Shown here: positions 50,332-59,115 of the stretch, piece after piece
Layout: every line of letters starts with the position of its first letter
Position numbering within the stretch: position 1 is the first letter of the stretch
Source: Bernardetia sp042180575
Lineage (GTDB): Bacteria > Bacteroidota > Bacteroidia > Cytophagales > Bernardetiaceae
Assembly: GCF_042180575.1 (NCBI RefSeq)
Contig: NZ_CP170094.1
Location: forward strand, 4,278,001 to 4,342,000
Length of the DNA: 64,000 nucleotides
Reading direction: 5' to 3'
Position numbers and translations under genes: made by a program
Notes under the pieces: model-generated
What the model saw: only the letters and a program-made list of their open reading frames with translations
Databases searched by the model: none
What the model was told of the DNA's origin: nothing

Positions 50332-51972
50332 CTACCAAAGACCATTACGGATTTCCATTTGGTCATCTGCCATAGAAGCTGTACCTCTACCAAAGATTTG
50401 ATTCCAGTGTTTGTCCGAACGCATCATTTGTTTGATTCTTGCTGTAGATGTAGAAGCCGAACCAGCTTGTAAACCTGTTAATGCCCAATCAGTCCAAGGG
50501 TTAGGACGGAAAATTTCTAAAGGAGGTGCTACACTACGAGAATGAAAATACTGACGAACAGGAACAGTATGTTTTCTAAAATGATTATTCCCTAAAAACT
50601 CTGCGCCAAAATGAGTAACAGCAGCAGTACGCCCTACTCGTGCAGAAAGTCCACCTGCACCTAGAAGACTTGTACGGAAATATTCAATAGCTACGCCTCT
50701 ACCTGCAAGTAGTTCTGCTGAAAGTCCTGCATATTCATCAGAAGAGTTTACATTTTCATCAAAATTTACTTTTCGTACATTTGCAGGATCAACATCACTT
50801 CTTGCTGGTGTCCAAAAAGGATCCATTAAAGTAACACGAGAAGGCAAACGTCCACCGTTTCTATAGACTTCTAAAAGACCTGCCATTGTTAAGTTTCCTC
50901 CAAGAGAATTACCTACAATTCTTATTTCTCCACTATATCCATTATAAAATATTTCTCTGTATTTTTCTTCAAATAAATTTTTGATAGGACGGTTTGTAAC
51001 ACCTGTAGTAACATAAAAATTACCATTCGAACCTTTCCAACGCATACCTACATCTGTATTATGGTCATAGATTTTCTTTTCTACACGAATAGGAGGAGCA
51101 GAGTGAGCAATACCTTCATCTGCAAACTGAATCCAATAAAAAATAGCTACATTCCAACCTTGTTGTTTCCAAATATTATGACTTTGAACGTTTAGACCAC
51201 CATCAGTAAGTAAAAAGTCTTCACGAGATTTGTTTACTACACTTTCAGGAGCATTACCATGTACATAAATAATAGTTGGTTTAGAAGGATCAAAAAATGG
51301 ATTTGCAACACCTGGTACATATTTCTGACAACCCACAGCATCACCACCTGGATTGTTAGTTGGTTGAGAATCAAAGAAATAGAATCCGTAATCTAATTCA
51401 TCATAATAATAAATCTGAACCGAAGTAGTTTGCTGATCCCATTCAGTTTGCGCTCCTGAATGGTCAGCTACAAAACGAGAGTGTACCATAACATACCCAT
51501 TATTATTATAAGGAGCAGCAGTAGACTGTATCCAGTTTCCATTTACTTTTGCCCATGTGTCGCCTACCCAAATCTGAATAGTTCTTCCTGGTTTGGTAGC
51601 AATTACACTAGAAAGACCAGATCGATTAGGATCACTTTGTATCCATTGAACAGAATAACCCAAACGTGTGAAAATAGTATTCATATGAACCATTACATAG
51701 CCATTGAGATTGACAGGGTTTGCTCTATAGTTAGGCCAAGTAAGAGGATTACCATTGACAAGCACTCGTACTGTACTAGAAGCCGTATGCGTTTCTTGAC
51801 CAGATTTGTTCTTTTTATTAGAGGTAGCAGCAATAGCAGGATCTGTTGATTCTACTTCTTGATTTTTTAGTTTAGCCTGTTCTAAAATATCTTCTTCTTG
51901 ACAAGAAGTGAATCCGATTGCAATTACTAAGAGAAATGCAATGTAAGATAAATTTAATTTTAATATTTTCAT
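50332..51972 (-). CDS. Stalk-domain alpha/beta-hydrolase lipoprotein
   Basis: 546 aa. The lipobox (IGFTSCQEE) is followed by a region like the copper-amine-oxidase N-terminal (stalk) repeat, seen twice: VRVLVNGNPLTWPNYRANPV with GYVMVHMNTIFTRLGYSVQW, and GYVMVHSRFVAD with TSVQIYYYD. An alpha/beta-hydrolase domain follows: IIYVHGNAPES, IVGNSLGGNLTMA (GxSxGG nucleophile elbow, Ser in GNSLGG), a TLMDPFW Asp region and a late VTHFGAEF His. It may be a surface lipase or esterase. The stalk fusion is unusual for this phylum. Confidence 0.75.
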   Translation of the reverse strand: MKILKLNLSYIAFLLVIAIGFTSCQEEDILEQAKLKNQEVESTDPAIAATSNKKNKSGQETHTASSTVRVLVNGNPLTWPNYRANPVNLNGYVMVHMNTIFTRLGYSVQWIQSDPNRSGLSSVIATKPGRTIQIWVGDTWAKVNGNWIQSTAAPYNNNGYVMVHSRFVADHSGAQTEWDQQTTSVQIYYYDELDYGFYFFDSQPTNNPGGDAVGCQKYVPGVANPFFDPSKPTIIYVHGNAPESVVNKSREDFLLTDGGLNVQSHNIWKQQGWNVAIFYWIQFADEGIAHSAPPIRVEKKIYDHNTDVGMRWKGSNGNFYVTTGVTNRPIKNLFEEKYREIFYNGYSGEIRIVGNSLGGNLTMAGLLEVYRNGGRLPSRVTLMDPFWTPARSDVDPANVRKVNFDENVNSSDEYAGLSAELLAGRGVAIEYFRTSLLGAGGLSARVGRTAAVTHFGAEFLGNNHFRKHTVPVRQYFHSRSVAPPLEIFRPNPWTDWALTGLQAGSASTSTARIKQMMRSDKHWNQIFGRGTASMADDQMEIRNGLW

Positions 51973-52498
51973 AATCTATGAATTGTGTGTTAGGGGAATT
52001 TAATAAAGTTAATTAACTTTATAGTATGTTTGCATACTATTAATAAAAATAAAAAAGCAATCAATATACTTTTTTGTGTAGCTTAAATTATTAAGCTGTT
52101 TTGTAGATAATTAGCTAATGTTTTAAAGTAGTTATCTTTGTTAATTATTAAACAAATTAAGCAGGTTAATTTTACAATTCCAAATTTTTAACAAAAAAAT
52201 CGTAAATAATTTACAGAGTTAGTTTTTTTAAAAATTACTACTTTTTTAGAATTTGTACGTTATTTATCAAATTTCTATTGATAAAAGATGCAATTTTGAA
52301 TTTTCGATAATAAAAAGAGTTTTTTTTATAAAAATTGTAAGTAATTTAATTAACTATTTTTGTTAAGTGTTGATAATTAAGGTATTAAATTTGAAAAAAT
52401 GTTTTTTATGTTGTGGTTTGTATAAGGAGTTTTGTGATGAAAAAACTGAAAATTATATTCAAGAGCATCGTTTTATAATTAATGCCCTAATAATTTCG
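51973..52498. other. AT-rich intergenic region
   Basis: About 525 bp. It contains a hairpin ATAGTATG TTT GCATACTAT at 52021-52039, which includes a TATGTTTG-type box, and a possible rlmN promoter box TATTTTTG at 52499-52506. A 64-codon frame at 52367-52561 looks non-coding. Confidence 0.35.
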
Positions 52499-52542
52499 TA
52501 TTTTTGTAAAATCAAACTAATAAAGAAGAATAAAACTACATT

Positions 52543-53622
52543 ATGGATACGCCTACTATAAAATTATCATTAAAAGAGATAGAGAATAAAAAAACAGATA
52601 TTCGCAAACTGACCTTAGCCGAAATATCAGAAGAACTCAAAAAATTAGGAGAACCAAAATTTAGAGCCAAACAGATTTGGCAATGGTTGTGGGAAAAATC
52701 GACGACTTCATTTGACGAAATGACAAATCTTTCTCAAAAGCTAAGAGATATTTTAAAAGAAAATTTTGCTATAAATCCTTTGACGATTGCAGAAGAGCAA
52801 AAAAGTAATGACAGAACTATAAAATCTTCTTTTCGCCTTTATGATGGAAAGATTGTAGAAGGAGTTTTGATTCCGACAACAGATAGAATGACAGCTTGTA
52901 TTTCTTCACAAGTAGGTTGTTCGCTTTCTTGTAAGTTTTGTGCAACAGGTTATATGGGCAAAAAACGAAACATAGAAGCAGCCGAAATTTATGACCAAGT
53001 AGTGGCTATTTCTCGTCAAGCTGAAGAAAATTATGGTCAGTCGCTTTCGAATATTGTCTATATGGGAATGGGTGAGCCGTTGATGAACTATAAAAATGTA
53101 TTACAATCGATTGATAGGCTTACTTCTCCAGATGGACTTGGTATGTCGCCAAAACGTATAACTGTTTCGACGGCTGGAATAGCAAAGTTTATCAAAATGC
53201 TGGCTGATGATAATGTAAAATTCAATCTAGCTTTATCTCTACACGCTGCAAATGATGAAAAGCGTAATGAAATTATGGATATTAATGAGAGTAATTCGTT
53301 GGAAGTTTTGGCAGAAGCCTTAAAGTATTTTTATGATAAGACAGGAAACAGAATTACGTATGAATATATCTTGTTTGATGATTTTAATGATTCATTGAAA
53401 GATGCTGATGAGTTGTATCGTTTCTGTAAATACGTTCCTTGTAGGGTAAATATCATCGAATATAATCCAATAGAAGAAGCTGAGTATAAAAAACCAACTG
53501 AAGACCGAATAGAAAAATTTGCTGGTTATCTCATTAAAAGAGGTGTCAGAACAACTGTCAGAAGAAGCCGAGGAAAAGATATTGATGCAGCTTGTGGACA
53601 ACTTGCTAATAAGAAGGGATAG
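52543..53622 (+). CDS. rlmN: Dual-specificity RNA methyltransferase RlmN
   Basis: 359 aa. Radical-SAM motif C126-SLS-C130-KF-C133 is present, with the second essential Cys at 119 (TACISSQ) and the methyl-carrying Cys351 (DAACGQL) near the C-terminus. The enzyme methylates A2503 of 23S rRNA and A37 of some tRNAs. Other motifs: YMGMGEPLMNY and RITVSTAG. The start is an ATG 36 bp after a possible TATTTTTG box. The gene is followed by a SUKH-type gene after 15 bp. Confidence 0.95.
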   Translation: MDTPTIKLSLKEIENKKTDIRKLTLAEISEELKKLGEPKFRAKQIWQWLWEKSTTSFDEMTNLSQKLRDILKENFAINPLTIAEEQKSNDRTIKSSFRLYDGKIVEGVLIPTTDRMTACISSQVGCSLSCKFCATGYMGKKRNIEAAEIYDQVVAISRQAEENYGQSLSNIVYMGMGEPLMNYKNVLQSIDRLTSPDGLGMSPKRITVSTAGIAKFIKMLADDNVKFNLALSLHAANDEKRNEIMDINESNSLEVLAEALKYFYDKTGNRITYEYILFDDFNDSLKDADELYRFCKYVPCRVNIIEYNPIEEAEYKKPTEDRIEKFAGYLIKRGVRTTVRRSRGKDIDAACGQLANKKG

Positions 53623-53637
53623 AGTTTTAGAAAAATA

Positions 53638-54138
53638 TTGATAAAATATCTAACAAAGAGAATTTTGAAGCAAAATAGGCCAAGTTTTATATATTTAAGT
53701 TCGCTAGTAGATTTTTTGAAGTTAAGTGGAGAAGTTTTTACTCCTTTAAGTCAAAAGAAGATAGATAGTTTACAGAGATTATATGATATCAATCTTCCTA
53801 TAGCTTATATTGAGTTTTTAACTGTAATGGGTAAAGGTGCAAGTAGGTTTATGAGAGGTTCGTCTGTTTTTTATCCAGAACTACTAGAGTTAAAAGACTG
53901 GGCTAAAGAATTAACTGATGAAAATAATATGTCTGAATTACCTAAAAATGCTTTTACTTTTTGGATGCATCAAGGATATCAAATGGCTTATTTTTTAGTT
54001 GATGATTCTCCCAATCCAACTGTTTATTATTTTTCAGAGGGAAATAAGAATAACGATTGGATAGAAGTAAGTTCATTTACGGAGTTTTTAGAAATGCAGT
54101 TGATTTTTTCAGGGTTGAAGAGTAATATAAAAAGCTAA
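53638..54138 (+). CDS. SMI1/KNR4 (SUKH)-family protein
   Basis: 166 aa, starting at a TTG. SUKH features are visible: LYDINLPIAYIEFLTVMGKG (about 52-71), RGSSVFYPELLELKDWAKEL, and a FWMHQGYQMAYFLVDD strand with VYYFSEGN. SUKH proteins often serve as immunity proteins against toxins. Here no toxin gene is adjacent, and it follows rlmN closely, so it may simply be a stand-alone regulator. No signal peptide is present. Confidence 0.75.
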   Translation: MIKYLTKRILKQNRPSFIYLSSLVDFLKLSGEVFTPLSQKKIDSLQRLYDINLPIAYIEFLTVMGKGASRFMRGSSVFYPELLELKDWAKELTDENNMSELPKNAFTFWMHQGYQMAYFLVDDSPNPTVYYFSEGNKNNDWIEVSSFTEFLEMQLIFSGLKSNIKS

Positions 54139-54152
54139 TCATACATGTTTTT

Positions 54153-54176
54153 GTCGTTGGTGGGGACACCAACAAC
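54153..54176. repeat. Extragenic palindrome, family A
   Basis: GTCGTTGGTGGGGACACCAA CAAC: one of the cleanest copies of the family. Confidence 0.6.
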
Positions 54177-54190
54177 AGCTATTTTTTGCC

Positions 54191-54214
54191 ATTGTCGGTG
54201 GAGACATCAACAAT
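54191..54214. repeat. Extragenic palindrome, family A, tandem partner
   Basis: ATTGTCGGTGGAGACATCAA CAAT, 14 bp after the previous copy. The rest of the 54139-54491 gap is AT-rich with no gene. Confidence 0.55.
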
Positions 54215-54491
54215 AATTTAACCCATAGAAAGAGCATGAAGAAATATCATACTTTGTGTAACATCTCCATCTTATTAAGTAAGTATTTAAAAAATCTATC
54301 TATTAAAGTTTTTGTGAAAAAATAAAGCTAAAATTGTATTTTAGGTACAATAATGGTAAATTATCTTATTAAACAACAAAAAAGGGGAAATAAGAAGCAA
54401 ACTAACATTTGTTTCGATAGATAATCTAAATAACTCAGATAATTCAAAACAATACTTTTAATCATTTTTTTAGCTCAATTCACATTTTATT

Positions 54492-55070
54492 ATGAAACTT
54501 AATTTTTTATTTCTCCCTGTTATCCTTTTTTTTATGTTCGGATTTACGTCTTCTATCTCTTCAAATTCTTTCGAAGAAACTATCAATAGTACAAATCAAG
54601 TAAAGCAAACCATTATTTCATCTATTACTTTCAAAATCAAAAATGCTGGAATTGGTGTTGATGGAAGTTTTAAAGGCTTTCAAGGAACAGTAGATTTTAG
54701 TCCTGATGACCTTGCAAGTAGCAAGTTTGATGTAAGTGTAGCATCCAAAACAGTTGATACAGACAATAATGCAAGAGACAATCATTTGAGAGAAGACGAA
54801 TATTTTGGTGTAGAAAAGCACCCAAAAATTTCTATGAAATCGACAAGCATCTCAAAAGTAAGTGACGGCAAATATAAAGCTACCTTTGACCTTACCATAA
54901 AAGGCAAAACCAAATCAGTTTCTTTTCCTTTTTCTTATGAAAAGACAAGTACAGGTTACAAACTCAATGGCTCTTTTGAAATAGATAGGAGAGATTTTGG
55001 TGTAGGAGGTTCTAGTTGGATTCTTTCAGATGATGTAAATGTATTTATTAGCTTAGAAGTAAAAAACTAA
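54492..55070 (+). CDS. YceI-family protein
   Basis: 192 aa with a signal peptide (MKLNFLFLPVILFFMFGFTS). The YceI lipocalin-like barrel is shown by SITFKIKNAGIGVDGSFKGF, DDLASSKFDVSVASKTVDTD NNARDNHLREDEYF, and FDLTIKGKTKSVSFPFSY. Members bind isoprenoid-like lipids in the periplasm. The function in this organism is unknown. It is a single gene followed by a hairpin. Confidence 0.9.
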   Translation: MKLNFLFLPVILFFMFGFTSSISSNSFEETINSTNQVKQTIISSITFKIKNAGIGVDGSFKGFQGTVDFSPDDLASSKFDVSVASKTVDTDNNARDNHLREDEYFGVEKHPKISMKSTSISKVSDGKYKATFDLTIKGKTKSVSFPFSYEKTSTGYKLNGSFEIDRRDFGVGGSSWILSDDVNVFISLEVKN

Positions 55071-55196
55071 CACTCACTAAGAACAATTTCAAGAGTTTTT
55101 AAAGTAATACTATTCATTTAGCCTACTTTTTAACTAGATTAGTTTTCAAAACACTATTAATTCTTAGACTTTACGTATTTTTACCAAAACATAATT

Positions 55197-55242
55197 ACCC
55201 TTTTTAATTAATTTGATTTTTATAATCAATTTTAAAAAGGGT
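55197..55242. terminator. Hairpin after the YceI gene
   Basis: ACCCTTTTTAA... / ...TTAAAAAGGGT stem with inner pairing (TGATT/AATCA); no strong T-run follows, so its role as terminator is uncertain. Confidence 0.45.
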
Positions 55243-55331
55243 TTATCGTAGTTTATACGGTGTTTAAAAAACTGCACAAACATTGGGAAATGTAATAATA
55301 AAACTACACTTTTATCTCAAAAATTTCTTTT

Positions 55332-55829
55332 ATGAATCATTCTAATATTGCTGTTTTGAAGCAGCTTAATGACCTTTTACATCAACTTTCAGATGCAGAA
55401 TATGCAAAACCCTTACCTATCATTTCTAAAAATACAATAGGAAAACACGTTAGACATATTTTAGAATTTTATACGTGTCTTTTAGAAGGAATAGAAAATA
55501 AATCAGTTGATTACGACGCACGAAAACGCAATCTTGAGCTAGAAAATTATACTGGGAAAGCAGGCGAAACTTCAAATTTTATTGCTGAAACGTTATTAAA
55601 TTTAGATAAAAAAACAGAATTAGAACTTTTTGCAACACTTCCACACGATAGAATAAAATTGACTTCTACTGTTGAAAGAGAACTTTTATACGTTTTGGAA
55701 CACACCATTCATCATTTTGCAATTATCAAAATTGCTGTTAAAAATGAATTTCCTCAGGTAAAAGTTGCTGATGAATTTGGAGTAGCTTATGCCACACTTC
55801 AACATCAAGAAGAAACAATTAAAAACTAA
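55332..55829 (+). CDS. DinB-like four-helix protein
   Basis: 165 aa. The metal-binding His residues of DinB/YfiT proteins are present: GKHVRHILEFY (about 33-43) and LEHTIHHFAIIK (about 118-129). Four long helices make up the rest. Such proteins bind zinc or nickel and often act in thiol- or isomerase-type chemistry, e.g. mycothiol or bacillithiol S-transferases. The substrate here is unknown. Confidence 0.75.
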   Translation: MNHSNIAVLKQLNDLLHQLSDAEYAKPLPIISKNTIGKHVRHILEFYTCLLEGIENKSVDYDARKRNLELENYTGKAGETSNFIAETLLNLDKKTELELFATLPHDRIKLTSTVERELLYVLEHTIHHFAIIKIAVKNEFPQVKVADEFGVAYATLQHQEETIKN

Positions 55830-55838
55830 ATTAAAATC

Positions 55839-55895
55839 CTCGTTGATGCTTCAGACCTCAACGACTTAGCCGTTGTTGGTGTCTCCACCAACGAC
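55839..55895. repeat. Adjacent family B and family A palindromes
   Basis: CCTCGTTGATGC ... CTCAACGAC (family B, 55839-55867) runs directly into GTTGTTGGTGTCTCCACCAA CGAC (family A, 55872-55895). Confidence 0.55.
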
Positions 55896-55905
55896 ATATT
55901 TTTAT

Positions 55906-56997
55906 ATGAAAAAACCTTTGTGGTGGATAAAACTGACCAATTTTGAATATTGGTCTATGTGGTTTTTCTATTTGCCGACTGTTCCTTATGGTTTGTATTT
56001 GGCTTTGCGTTCGGGTTCGCTGGCTTATTTTACATCAGTTAATCCTGCTGTGCCTTTGAGTGGAATGCAAGGACAGCCCAAACAAGATATTCTCAAACTC
56101 TTGGATGAAAAGTATCTTCCTAAATCGCTTTATTTTAAGCATAATTCAGCATTCGAATTTGTAAAATCAGAAATTGAGAAAAAAGAAATTAACTTTCCAT
56201 TTATTATAAAACCAGAGGTAGGCGAACGTGGAAAAGGAGTAGAAAAAATGGATTCTTTCGAAGAATTACAAGATTATTTGAATGAATATACAAAAGAAAA
56301 TAAGTCTGATTTTATTATTCAAGAATTTCTGACAGAGCCAATTGAATTAGGTGTTTTGTATTATAGATTGCCAAATAATTTGAAAAACAAAGTAAAAAAA
56401 GAACGAAATAATAGAAGATTAAAGAAATTCAGAGATTCTGCTATTACTTCTATTGTACAAAAAGAATTTTTGACTGTAAAAGGAGATGGAAAAAAAACAG
56501 TAGCCCAGCTTATTGAAGATTCTGATAGAGCAAGGTTTCAAAAGAAAAGACTAGAAAAGGAATTTGAACAAGAATGGAATGTAACAATTCCCACAAATGA
56601 AAAAATCGTTTTAGAACACATCGGAAACCATTGTAGAGGAACAAAATTTTTAGATGGAAATGATTTAATTACAAAAGAAAACCTAGCTGCTTTTGATGAA
56701 ATAATGAAGTCCTTAGAGAATTATTATTATGGACGTTTTGATATAAAAGTGCCTTCAATAGAGGATTTTAAACAAGGAAAAGGAATAAAAATAATGGAAG
56801 TAAATGGCGTAGCTTCCGAACCTGCTCATATTTATGACCCAAAAACTCCCATTTTGAAGGCGTATAAAGATATTTTTTGGCACATGAAAATTATTCAAGT
56901 GATTAGTTTTCAGAATAAAAAAGATGGAACTCCTTATGCTTCATTCTCTCAAATTTGGAAAATAGTGAGTGATGAATTTAAGAAAACGTTTTTTTAG
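55906..56997 (+). CDS. ATP-grasp-domain protein
   Basis: 363 aa from the ATG at 55906 (MKKPLWWIKLTNFEYW); a TTG at 55873 is within the palindrome and unlikely. The ATP-grasp layout is visible: FPFIIKPEVGERGKGVEKM (about 91-109), DFIIQEFLTEPIELGVLYYR, and FDIKVPSIEDFKQGKGIKIM with EVNG near the C-terminus. D-Ala ligase-like enzymes couple amines to carboxylates. The first 50 residues are aromatic and hydrophobic, which suggests membrane association. Substrate unknown. Confidence 0.75.
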   Translation: MKKPLWWIKLTNFEYWSMWFFYLPTVPYGLYLALRSGSLAYFTSVNPAVPLSGMQGQPKQDILKLLDEKYLPKSLYFKHNSAFEFVKSEIEKKEINFPFIIKPEVGERGKGVEKMDSFEELQDYLNEYTKENKSDFIIQEFLTEPIELGVLYYRLPNNLKNKVKKERNNRRLKKFRDSAITSIVQKEFLTVKGDGKKTVAQLIEDSDRARFQKKRLEKEFEQEWNVTIPTNEKIVLEHIGNHCRGTKFLDGNDLITKENLAAFDEIMKSLENYYYGRFDIKVPSIEDFKQGKGIKIMEVNGVASEPAHIYDPKTPILKAYKDIFWHMKIIQVISFQNKKDGTPYASFSQIWKIVSDEFKKTFF

Positions 56998-57004
56998 ATT
57001 TTGT

Positions 57005-57028
57005 GTCGTCGGTGGGGACACCGACAAC
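57005..57028. repeat. Extragenic palindrome, family A
   Basis: GTCGTCGGTGGGGACACCGA CAAC, between two converging genes. Confidence 0.6.
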
Positions 57029-57034
57029 GGCAAG

Positions 57035-57496
57035 TTATGGTTGCTTTTTCTTGATTTTCATATTTGCTTTTGTTCTATTTACTCTAAAAAAAACATTTTT
57101 GGGTGGGTTGTGATATCTCAAACGCTTTCGAACATTTGGGTAAGTCAAGTCTTTCAAAGACAAAGTATCTTTTCCATTTAATCTAAAATAAGGAACAGTT
57201 TCATATCTTATAAAAAGATCTCCATAAGTAGTTGTGCTGTCTCTATATTTATGCAAAACTATAGTATCTCCTTTGTAATACCATCTTCCTTCTGTGTTTT
57301 GAGAGTTGCCAAAATCTACAGAATAATATCGAAACGTATTATCTTCTTTTACTTCAAATAAGTCTATACTCATACTTCCTTCAAAAACAGATGAATAAAT
57401 ACATTTCGTTTTATCATCATCTTCTATTAGAGAACGACAAGAAAATAATAGAAAAATGGCTATCAAGGCATAGAAAAAAAATATTTTTACATTCAT
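57035..57496 (-). CDS. Hypothetical lipoprotein
   Basis: 153 aa from the ATG at 57496 (MNVKIFFFYALIAIFLLFSC). The lipobox is LLFSCRSL. The mature part has beta strands with an YKGDTIVLHK segment and Tyr/Asp repeats (RYETVPYFRLNGKDTL), and a very basic C-terminus. Its start lies 5 bp past the stop of the upstream gene, so it is probably co-transcribed with the Hpt protein. Function unknown. Confidence 0.7.
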   Translation of the reverse strand: MNVKIFFFYALIAIFLLFSCRSLIEDDDKTKCIYSSVFEGSMSIDLFEVKEDNTFRYYSVDFGNSQNTEGRWYYKGDTIVLHKYRDSTTTYGDLFIRYETVPYFRLNGKDTLSLKDLTYPNVRKRLRYHNPPKNVFFRVNRTKANMKIKKKQP

Positions 57497-57501
57497 AATA
57501 A

Positions 57502-58941
57502 TCAAGACATCTTCTTCTCTAAATCACTCAATTTCTCTTCTACCTGCACTTTAATAACAGGAATAGCTTGCAAGACAAATTCTAATTTATCTTTAATTTG
57601 TGCTATTGTCCAGCCGTTTTCTTTACTAGCTTCTATTTCTGAAAGGGTGGTATTGAATTGTGTCAAACCTGTATAAGCTGTACACGATTTGAATTTATGC
57701 ACAGTTTGGCGAAGTGTGTCTAGTTCTCCATTTTTAAATTCCTGTTGTAGTTGTGCTGGATAGTCTCTTAGGTTTTTATCCAAAATTTGTAGCATATTCT
57801 GAACAAGCATCGGCTCGTTATCTACAATTTCATAGATTTGAGAAAGGTCAATTTTTTCGTGGTAGCTCATAGTATTGGTGTTTGTAAAGGATAGTAGTTG
57901 TTGCCAAATCTGAAAAGGATACAAAGGATAAATCAATAAATTTGTTTCATTGTTTATCAAATGCTGCTCATTTTCTAAAAAACTAGGTTCGACAAGCAAA
58001 CAAGATTGTTTTTTGTTTTCTAATTCTTTTTTTATAAAGTGTTGTTCTATAAAAATAAAATCTATTTCAGAGAAATCAAATTCTTTTTGGGTAGCATCAG
58101 AATAAATTACAAACTTTCCTCCTGCTAATTGAATCATTTTCTCAATAAGTAACTGATGAGTTTCATTATCACCTAGATAGGTAAATGTTTTTTGAGTAGA
58201 AATAAAGGCTTTAATTTTTGGAGGAAAAAGACGAATGCCACTTATTTTTTCAAAAGAAGCCGATAATTTAATTAAATTTTCAATGCTTTGTTTGTTTTTA
58301 GAATCAGACTCAGAATTATACTGAATAAAGTTTTGTGTAGTTGTTCTTTTGAGATTATCAGCAAGTAAGTTTGTCCAATCTACTCGTAACTGTTCGTTAA
58401 GTGTAGTAAGTGCTTCTTGATGTTTTACTTCCGAAAGTTCGGCATCTTTAGTAAGTTGCCATTTTTCATTCAAAAACTCAATTTCTTGTAGTTTATGACT
58501 TTCCTCTAAATTTTTTAAAGATTGATAATAGGCTGTTTTGTCTTCTATCAGACATTCTAAAAAAAGCTCTTTCGCTGTTTCTGAGTTTTTTTTGACTGTA
58601 AATAAAACATCTACATAAAAAAACTCTTCTTCAAAAAAGATTTCTAAGTTGTTGATAGCTAAATTTTTTTGTTCTCTGTTGGTGTTTTTTTCTGTGTTTT
58701 TTAAAAGAAAATCAATGGCTTCTTTATGAAATTTAAAGGTTTCAAAAGTATCAAAAAAATTAACGTCTTGATTTTGTTTGATTTGCCAAATTCCATCACA
58801 TGTTTTCATAATAAATCCTTTTTCATCTATATAGAAAATCTGAATGCGATTCGAAACAAAAGAAAGTTTGCGAGCATTAAATTCAGATGATGAAGAGATA
58901 TTTTTTGATAGGATTTTGTTAGGCACGTTAAAAATTGACAA
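57502..58941 (-). CDS. PAS / degenerate receiver / Hpt protein
   Basis: 479 aa, no membrane helix. Residues about 30-150 look like a PAS domain (IQIFYIDEKGFIMKTCDGIW) with a long helix after it. Residues 252-350 align with a receiver: FTYLGDNETHQLLIEKMIQLA matches DDNxxNxxxxxxML, but the first acidic pair is GDN and the phospho-acceptor position in FIFIEQH is Glu instead of Asp. A C-terminal Hpt domain follows with VHKFKSCTAYTGL, His415 being the likely phosphorylation site. It could be a phosphorelay component in which the receiver cannot be phosphorylated. Confidence 0.65.
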   Translation of the reverse strand: MSIFNVPNKILSKNISSSSEFNARKLSFVSNRIQIFYIDEKGFIMKTCDGIWQIKQNQDVNFFDTFETFKFHKEAIDFLLKNTEKNTNREQKNLAINNLEIFFEEEFFYVDVLFTVKKNSETAKELFLECLIEDKTAYYQSLKNLEESHKLQEIEFLNEKWQLTKDAELSEVKHQEALTTLNEQLRVDWTNLLADNLKRTTTQNFIQYNSESDSKNKQSIENLIKLSASFEKISGIRLFPPKIKAFISTQKTFTYLGDNETHQLLIEKMIQLAGGKFVIYSDATQKEFDFSEIDFIFIEQHFIKKELENKKQSCLLVEPSFLENEQHLINNETNLLIYPLYPFQIWQQLLSFTNTNTMSYHEKIDLSQIYEIVDNEPMLVQNMLQILDKNLRDYPAQLQQEFKNGELDTLRQTVHKFKSCTAYTGLTQFNTTLSEIEASKENGWTIAQIKDKLEFVLQAIPVIKVQVEEKLSDLEKKMS

Positions 58942-59045
58942 GAAATAAATTTGATAGAAAATATACCTAAAATTACGAAAACTATCTAATTTTTTTTAGA
59001 AAAAATAAATAAAACAAATCTAATTGGCTTCTAAATCAATAAAAA

Positions 59046-59078
59046 AAACCACTCTTCAGCGAAGAGTGGTTTTCCTAT
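59046..59078 (-). terminator. Terminator of the giant surface protein gene
   Basis: AACCACTCTTC / GAAGAGTGGTT stem (11 bp), 3-nt loop; on the minus strand followed by eight T. The 58942-59115 gap holds only this. Confidence 0.8.
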
Positions 59079-59115
59079 TTACTACTTTAATCTGTTAACT
59101 TTTCTTATTTAGATA

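Noticed and set aside
52367..52561. 64-codon plus-strand frame before rlmN
   Set aside because: It overlaps the rlmN start and its promoter box, has AT-driven composition and no recognisable protein features.
54153..54214. CRISPR-like array
   Set aside because: The two adjacent palindromes are only 14 bp apart, differ in sequence, and the other family copies are dispersed over tens of kilobases; no spacers or cas genes are visible.
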